NCBI GenBank assembly: GCA_006176705.1
Contig: QRFJ01002290.1
Coordinates: 506,001 to 570,000, forward strand
Reading direction: 5' to 3'
Source: Cocos nucifera
Lineage: Eukaryota; Streptophyta; Magnoliopsida; Arecales; Arecaceae
Length of the DNA stretch: 64,000 nucleotides
Below the pieces are notes generated by a model. It worked only from the letters and a program-made list of their open reading frames with translations. It was not told the DNA's origin and did no database searches. Made by a program: the position numbers and the translations under genes. Below are positions 59,793 through 64,000 of the stretch, in pieces. How positions within the stretch are numbered: the first letter of the stretch is position 1; each line of letters begins with the position of its first letter.

Positions 59793-61347
59793 AGATAGTG
59801 TTGATGATGCCAAGAGGCGGTCGATCTCCTCGTTGTTCCTTCCTCATTGGTGGTTCTGACCGCGGTAGTGCCCTCGACCAATCTTCTCTTGCTTCAGACC
59901 GATGTCTGAGGAATTGATCCAGCCGGCCTATCCTAATGAGCTCCTCAATCTCGTCTTGGAGCTGAATACATTCTTCAGTATCATGACCGTGGGCATGATG
60001 GTAGAGGCAGTATTTGCTAGGATTGCACTTGCCAGGGTGAGTGCGCATCCTTTCAGGCCTCGGCAGTTGCTTCTTGATCTCCTTCAATACTTGCATTTTT
60101 GGAGCATTGAGGAGGGCATAGTTATGAAACCTTCTAGGGGGAGAACTTCTTCATGCCCTTCTGTCAGGACTTCTTTGACGACCAGCTCAAGGAGTTCAGG
60201 CTTGTTTGCACTCGGAGGGAGTTCGTGAGTGTGTCCGAACTTCATTCGGCCCTCCATCAGCTGTGGGTTTATTTGACTTGCCCGTCTGTCGCTCTCCTAC
60301 GGCCTCCTCATCCTTCAACTTGAAGGTCTCTTCTACTCAGACATATCTTTCAGCCCGAGCTAGCAGATCAGTAAATTTTCTGGGATACTTCTTCTCCAGG
60401 GAGAATAGTAAATCATTCTTCTAAAGACCGCTTTTGAGTGCGGTTGTGGCCATTGCAACAAACTAGTCCAGGTTTCGGACCTCCATTGCAGCAGTATTAA
60501 ATTGGATGATCTAAGCCTAGATAGATTCTTCCTCCTTCTGCTTGATATTCATCAGAGAATCCAAACCTCAGCATGGACGTCGGCTGCTAACGAAGTAAGC
60601 CGTAAACTAATGGCTCATCTGATCAAAGAAGAAGATTGTACCTAGCTTCAATGCCGAGTACCAATTTCTTGCTGCTTCCTTCAAGATAGATGGAAAAGCT
60701 CGGCATAAGATAGCGTCTGGTGCATCATGGAGTAGCATAATGGTCCGGAAGGCCTCTAGGTGATTGACCGGATCAGAGGTTCCGTCGTAGCTTTTAAATT
60801 GGAAAAGCTTGAAGTTTGGCAAAATAGGCTATTACATAATTCGAGGAGAGAAAGGGGGATAGGTGCAGACATCGTCATGGTGAATCGGGGTGACATGGTG
60901 GAGTTTCTCAATCCACTGATCCATCTTCTGTAGTTTCTGATCGAGGACGTCATCTCGATCATAGATCTTGGAAGGCTTTCAGCTATAGATGGGGAAGATC
61001 TCTTTCGGAGAAGAATCATGATCCGAATAAGGATCCTCTGCTTTTTGTTTTTTCTTTCCAAGGGCGACGGGTATGCTAGCTCAAGTGCTCCTCCTTGGGA
61101 TCGGTTCCTAACATCCCGATGGTGGGTTTTTTGGTGGAACCGCCATCGAAGGCTGCCGCATGGCTTGCACTATTTTGGTGAGGGCCTAAACCCGCTGCAT
61201 CAGTAGGTTAAACTACTCCAGATCCAGCATGACCTTCGATGGAGGTGGAGGTTGAAGCACCGATGATGGAGTAGGAATAGATGGATTTGGCTCAGATCTG
61301 ATGGCAAAAGTGGTAGATCTCTGGGTAGTCACCTTCTTTGAAGGCAT
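59793..61347 (-). pseudogene. Gypsy-3 gag
   Basis: The start ATG is at 61347 on the minus strand (MPSKKVTTQRS). The capsid domain at 60822-60607 reads NFKLFQFKSYDGTSDPVNHLEAF and AARNWYSALKLG. The zinc-knuckle-like CLYHHAHGHDTEECIQLQDEIEELI is at about 59945-60025. Stops (for example near the PPNF start and in the linker) and frame changes break it, but gag is less damaged at some sites than in Gypsy-1 and preserves the original codons there. Right after GIINTISGG the frame crosses the deletion junction and ends at 59764. Confidence 0.87.
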
Positions 61348-61452
61348 TTCTTAGGATTGAGGGAGAGGGTGGAGATGAACCTTGAAGAAGAAGATCTACA
61401 GGGTCGACTGAGCACTCCTTTAAGAGCAAGGATACCTCAGGAATAGAGGGCC

Positions 61453-61467
61453 CTTCCTCTAGCGTCA
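61453..61467 (-). other. Primer-binding site of Gypsy-3
   Basis: The minus strand reads TGACGCTAGAGGAAG four bases after the LTR end, the counterpart of 6548-6560. Confidence 0.6.
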
Positions 61468-61471
61468 ATCC

Positions 61472-62838
61472 TGTTGGTGCAGAATCTGGTTGACATCGGA
61501 TCGAGCTGGAGTTGACGAAGAAGAGGTCGCCATCGATGACCTGCAAAATAAAGTTTCGCTCGGAGTCGATGGTGGTGGCTCTGGTAGGATCCTCCGACGA
61601 TCAAGTCAGCTCTTCTGGCTAACAGAAATGGAGTGCTCAGAAAAGAATTTGACAGAATTTTAGAAAGAAGAAGAGAGCTTAGAGAAAACATATCTGAAGG
61701 ATCCCTCTTTATAGATGGAGCCTGTAGCAGATTGATAGTGATAGCCATAATTGTCTGATAGTGGACCGCTCGGGACCGTCTATAGTAGACTGATAGTGAC
61801 AGCAGCAACCGTTCAGTAGCGGGTCGCTCAGGGTCACGTGAAGTTTGTTATGGAGAGAGGTGTCCATTATCGTGATCTGTCTGTTCGTCGAGATTTAATA
61901 GTCGAATTTTGGAGGAAGTAGATGTTGGTTGGTGAAGAGCTTTGACATACATCATTTCCAACAGAGTTCGAACTTCTAAAGGGAATACGACTAGAGGGAA
62001 TCATCCGAAAGGAATACTACTTGAAATCTGAAAGTAATCTGCTGGAGGAATCTAGATGGATTTCGACTGATGGAGAAGTCCAAAAGGAGTCCGATTGAAG
62101 AAGAAGTTCGGAAGGAGTTCGGCTCCTAGAGAAATCTGACTAAAGAAGAGGTTCGAAAGAAGTTCGACTGCTGGAGGAATTTAACTGAAGGAGAAGTCTG
62201 GAAGGAGTTTGGCTCCTGGAGGAATCCGACTGAAGGAGCAGTCCGGAAGGAGTTCGACTGCTGAAGGAATTTGATTGAAGAAGAAGTCCGAAAGAAGTTC
62301 GGCTCCTGAAGAAATCCGACTAAAGGAGAAGTCCAGAAGGAGTTCAGCTTCTAAAGAAATTTGACTGAAGGAGAAGTTCAGAAGGAGTTCGGCTCCTGAA
62401 GGAATCCAACTGAAGGAGAAGTCCGAAAGAAGTTCGACTGCTGGAGAAATTTGACTGAAAGAGAAGTTCGAGAAGAAGTTTGGCTCTTGGAGGAATCCGA
62501 CTGAAGGAGAAGTCCGGAAGGAGTTCGACTGACGAAGAAGTCCGACCGAAGAAAAAGTCTGGGAGGAGTTCAATTGATGGAGAAGTCCAAAAAGAGTCCG
62601 ACTGATGGAGAAGTCCAGATGAAATTCGAAAAAGGTTCGACTGCTGGAGGAGTCTAGAAGGAGTTCGACCATTGGAGGAGTTTGGAAAGAGTTCAAAAGG
62701 GGTTCGGCCACTGAAGAAGTCTTGAAGGAGTTCGACTGCTAGAGAGAAAATTTTTAATCGAAGCTCTTTCGTGATTATCAGTTATATTAGGCTAAGCATT
62801 AGACTGGACTTCGATGGAAGTGGGGTTTATTCTCAATA
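61472..62838 (-). repeat. 5' LTR of Gypsy-3
   Basis: 1,367 bp. The plus strand begins TGTTGGTGCAG and ends TTCTCAATA (from CAACA). TATA box complement at 61708-61713. It differs from 54150-55614 by roughly one base in eight in the non-repeat part and by repeat number in the U3 minisatellite (62040-62710). Confidence 0.9.
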
Positions 62839-62843
62839 CTTTT
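62839..62843. repeat. Gypsy-3 target duplication CTTTT, right copy
   Basis: Exact copy of 54145-54149. Confidence 0.9.
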
Positions 62844-64000
62844 ATTATTTTGAATGGAGAAAAAATTATTTTTTTGAATAATGTGTTGGTTTGTTATTGG
62901 TAAAAAGTTTTAATCAATAATTTTTTCATATAAAGATCCTAGCGACTTTGGGAAGAGAATTTATTGCTCGAAGAATAGGGTCACTTGAATTAAGAAGGGA
63001 GGAGTGGGTGTATGGGAGAATTTAGCAGGGAGGATCTTTGTTTGGTGAGAGATTCTGGTATTTTATGGACTTGGGAGCGGCATGGAATAGCATAGGAGCC
63101 GTGTGAGTTAAGAAAACCTATAAGGGATTGTTTGGTTGAAGGTAATCTGGGATGAAAATATGATTCTCATATCAGGTTATCATGTTTGATATGAAAAATA
63201 GAAGAGAGAGATGGTAAAAAATATAGTGGGCTCCATGCTTATTTTCTAGAGAGATGGTAAAATAATTATCATGGAAGGATTGATATTTGATAAATTCTCG
63301 AATGGTGGTAATTCATGTTTAATGAAAATACCTTCAATAAAACTGTATATATTATCATTGAGTTTATTTTAATATTCTTCAAATTTTATTCAATAAAATT
63401 TTTTTGTAAAAAAATTAAGATAAAAATGATATTATGCAAAGAATTATATAATTATAATTATCATATAAAAATTAATTAAAGATGATAATACTATTTTAGT
63501 ATTAAAAAATTATTTTATATTGAAGAATATATTTATAAATTTTATTATTTTTTATATAAAATTATTTTTAATCAAATGTAATAATTTTTTTTTGATGTTA
63601 TTTTTTAAAATAATTTTTTTTATCAATCAGATATAGTAATTTTTTTTATAATTATTTTTTTAAATAAATAATTTTTATAAATTATTAATCTGACGTATCT
63701 CAATCAATCGGATCTTAAGAAGAATCTGTGAGGGGTTGGAAGTTTCGTCTTCTTGTGAAATCGATGAGAGTTTTGGGATTTTGGATTGTAGCGTGAGCGG
63801 AGAAGAAAGGCATTTAATGTGAAGATTAAAAGAGGAAGGATGTTGAGCCTGGTGTAGAGTGAGAATTAATTAGAGGAGAGGACAGGGTGCTGGTGATACG
63901 GAAGCTTTGGATTGACATGAAATAAGAGAGCGGGGAGAGTTAAATTTCTTTTTAGAAAAAAAGGCAGCGGCATAAAGTCAGTGTTCCTGTGCCCGTGTGG
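62844..64000. other. Unclassified flank right of Gypsy-3
   Basis: No gene is seen. 63350-63690 is very AT-rich with TTTTTT and ATAATT runs; the ends are GA-rich. It continues 54149 once Gypsy-3 is removed and may belong to CACTA-3, but no CACTA terminus or subterminal repeat appears before the window ends. Confidence 0.4.

Larger units (their letters stand above)
54150..62838 (-). mobile_element. Gypsy-3: pol-less derivative of the Gypsy-1 family
   Basis: 8,689 bp on the minus strand with CTTTT target duplication. Minus-strand order: 5' LTR (62838-61472), primer site, gag (61347 to about 59793), a junction joining gag to the last codons of integrase, two large tandem arrays, polypurine tract, 3' LTR (55614-54150). 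Protease, RT, both RNases H and most of integrase are absent. Its internal sequence aligns with Gypsy-1 on either side of that junction. It is non-autonomous and would need enzymes from a relative. Confidence 0.92.

Noticed and set aside
59902..60424. Plus-strand frames of 108 and 72 codons
   Set aside because: They are antisense shadows of the Gypsy-3 gag, whose minus-strand domains are recognisable.

Overview
This window is nuclear DNA of a flowering plant. It holds introns with GT-AG and GC-AG borders, Ty1/copia and Ty3/gypsy retrotransposons nested in one another, and CACTA (En/Spm-type) DNA transposons, and it is AT-rich outside the GC-rich gypsy LTRs. The element mix and long leaders look monocot-like, possibly palm, but the sequence alone does not prove that. 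There are no bacterial-type operons, and I found no rRNA, tRNA or CRISPR array.

Layout. 1-5490: probable LTR and long leader of a decayed plus-strand copia element, ending in its protease. 5496-14183: a full-length Ty3/gypsy element (Gypsy-1, Tat-like, with an extra RNase H) inserted in that copia, with a perfect 5-bp target duplication; the copia resumes at 14189 and runs into an assembly gap (14611-15349). 15350-19177: 3' part of a CACTA element (CACTA-1) sitting in a minus-strand copia whose 5' half, including a 2.3-kb LTR, fills 19178-24721. 24722-33300: low-copy DNA holding the only convincing host gene, a six-exon cinnamoyl-CoA-reductase-like dehydrogenase/reductase on the minus strand (26768-32887). 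33900-42600: a third copia relic (plus strand, short LTRs) interrupted by a 2,287-bp CACTA element (CACTA-2) with a 3-bp target duplication. 43700-48743: heavily decayed gypsy internal region (Gypsy-2). 49064 onward: one end and the minus-strand transposase genes of a second CACTA family (CACTA-3), itself invaded by Gypsy-3 (54150-62838, minus strand, perfect 5-bp duplication). 62844-64000 is unclassified flank.

How it fits together. Gypsy-1 and Gypsy-3 are one family in two states. Gypsy-1 keeps all gag-pol domains but carries many nonsense codons that look like C-to-T decay. Gypsy-3 has lost almost all of pol by a deletion fusing gag to the integrase tail, while the tandem repeats in its LTRs and 3' untranslated region have expanded greatly, so both elements end up about 8.69 kb long. 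CACTA-1 and CACTA-2 are also one family; CACTA-2 has lost its 5' transposase exons and carries a foldback sequence in that place. The inferred insertion order is copia, then Gypsy-1; copia, then CACTA-1; copia, then CACTA-2; Gypsy-2, then CACTA-3, then Gypsy-3.
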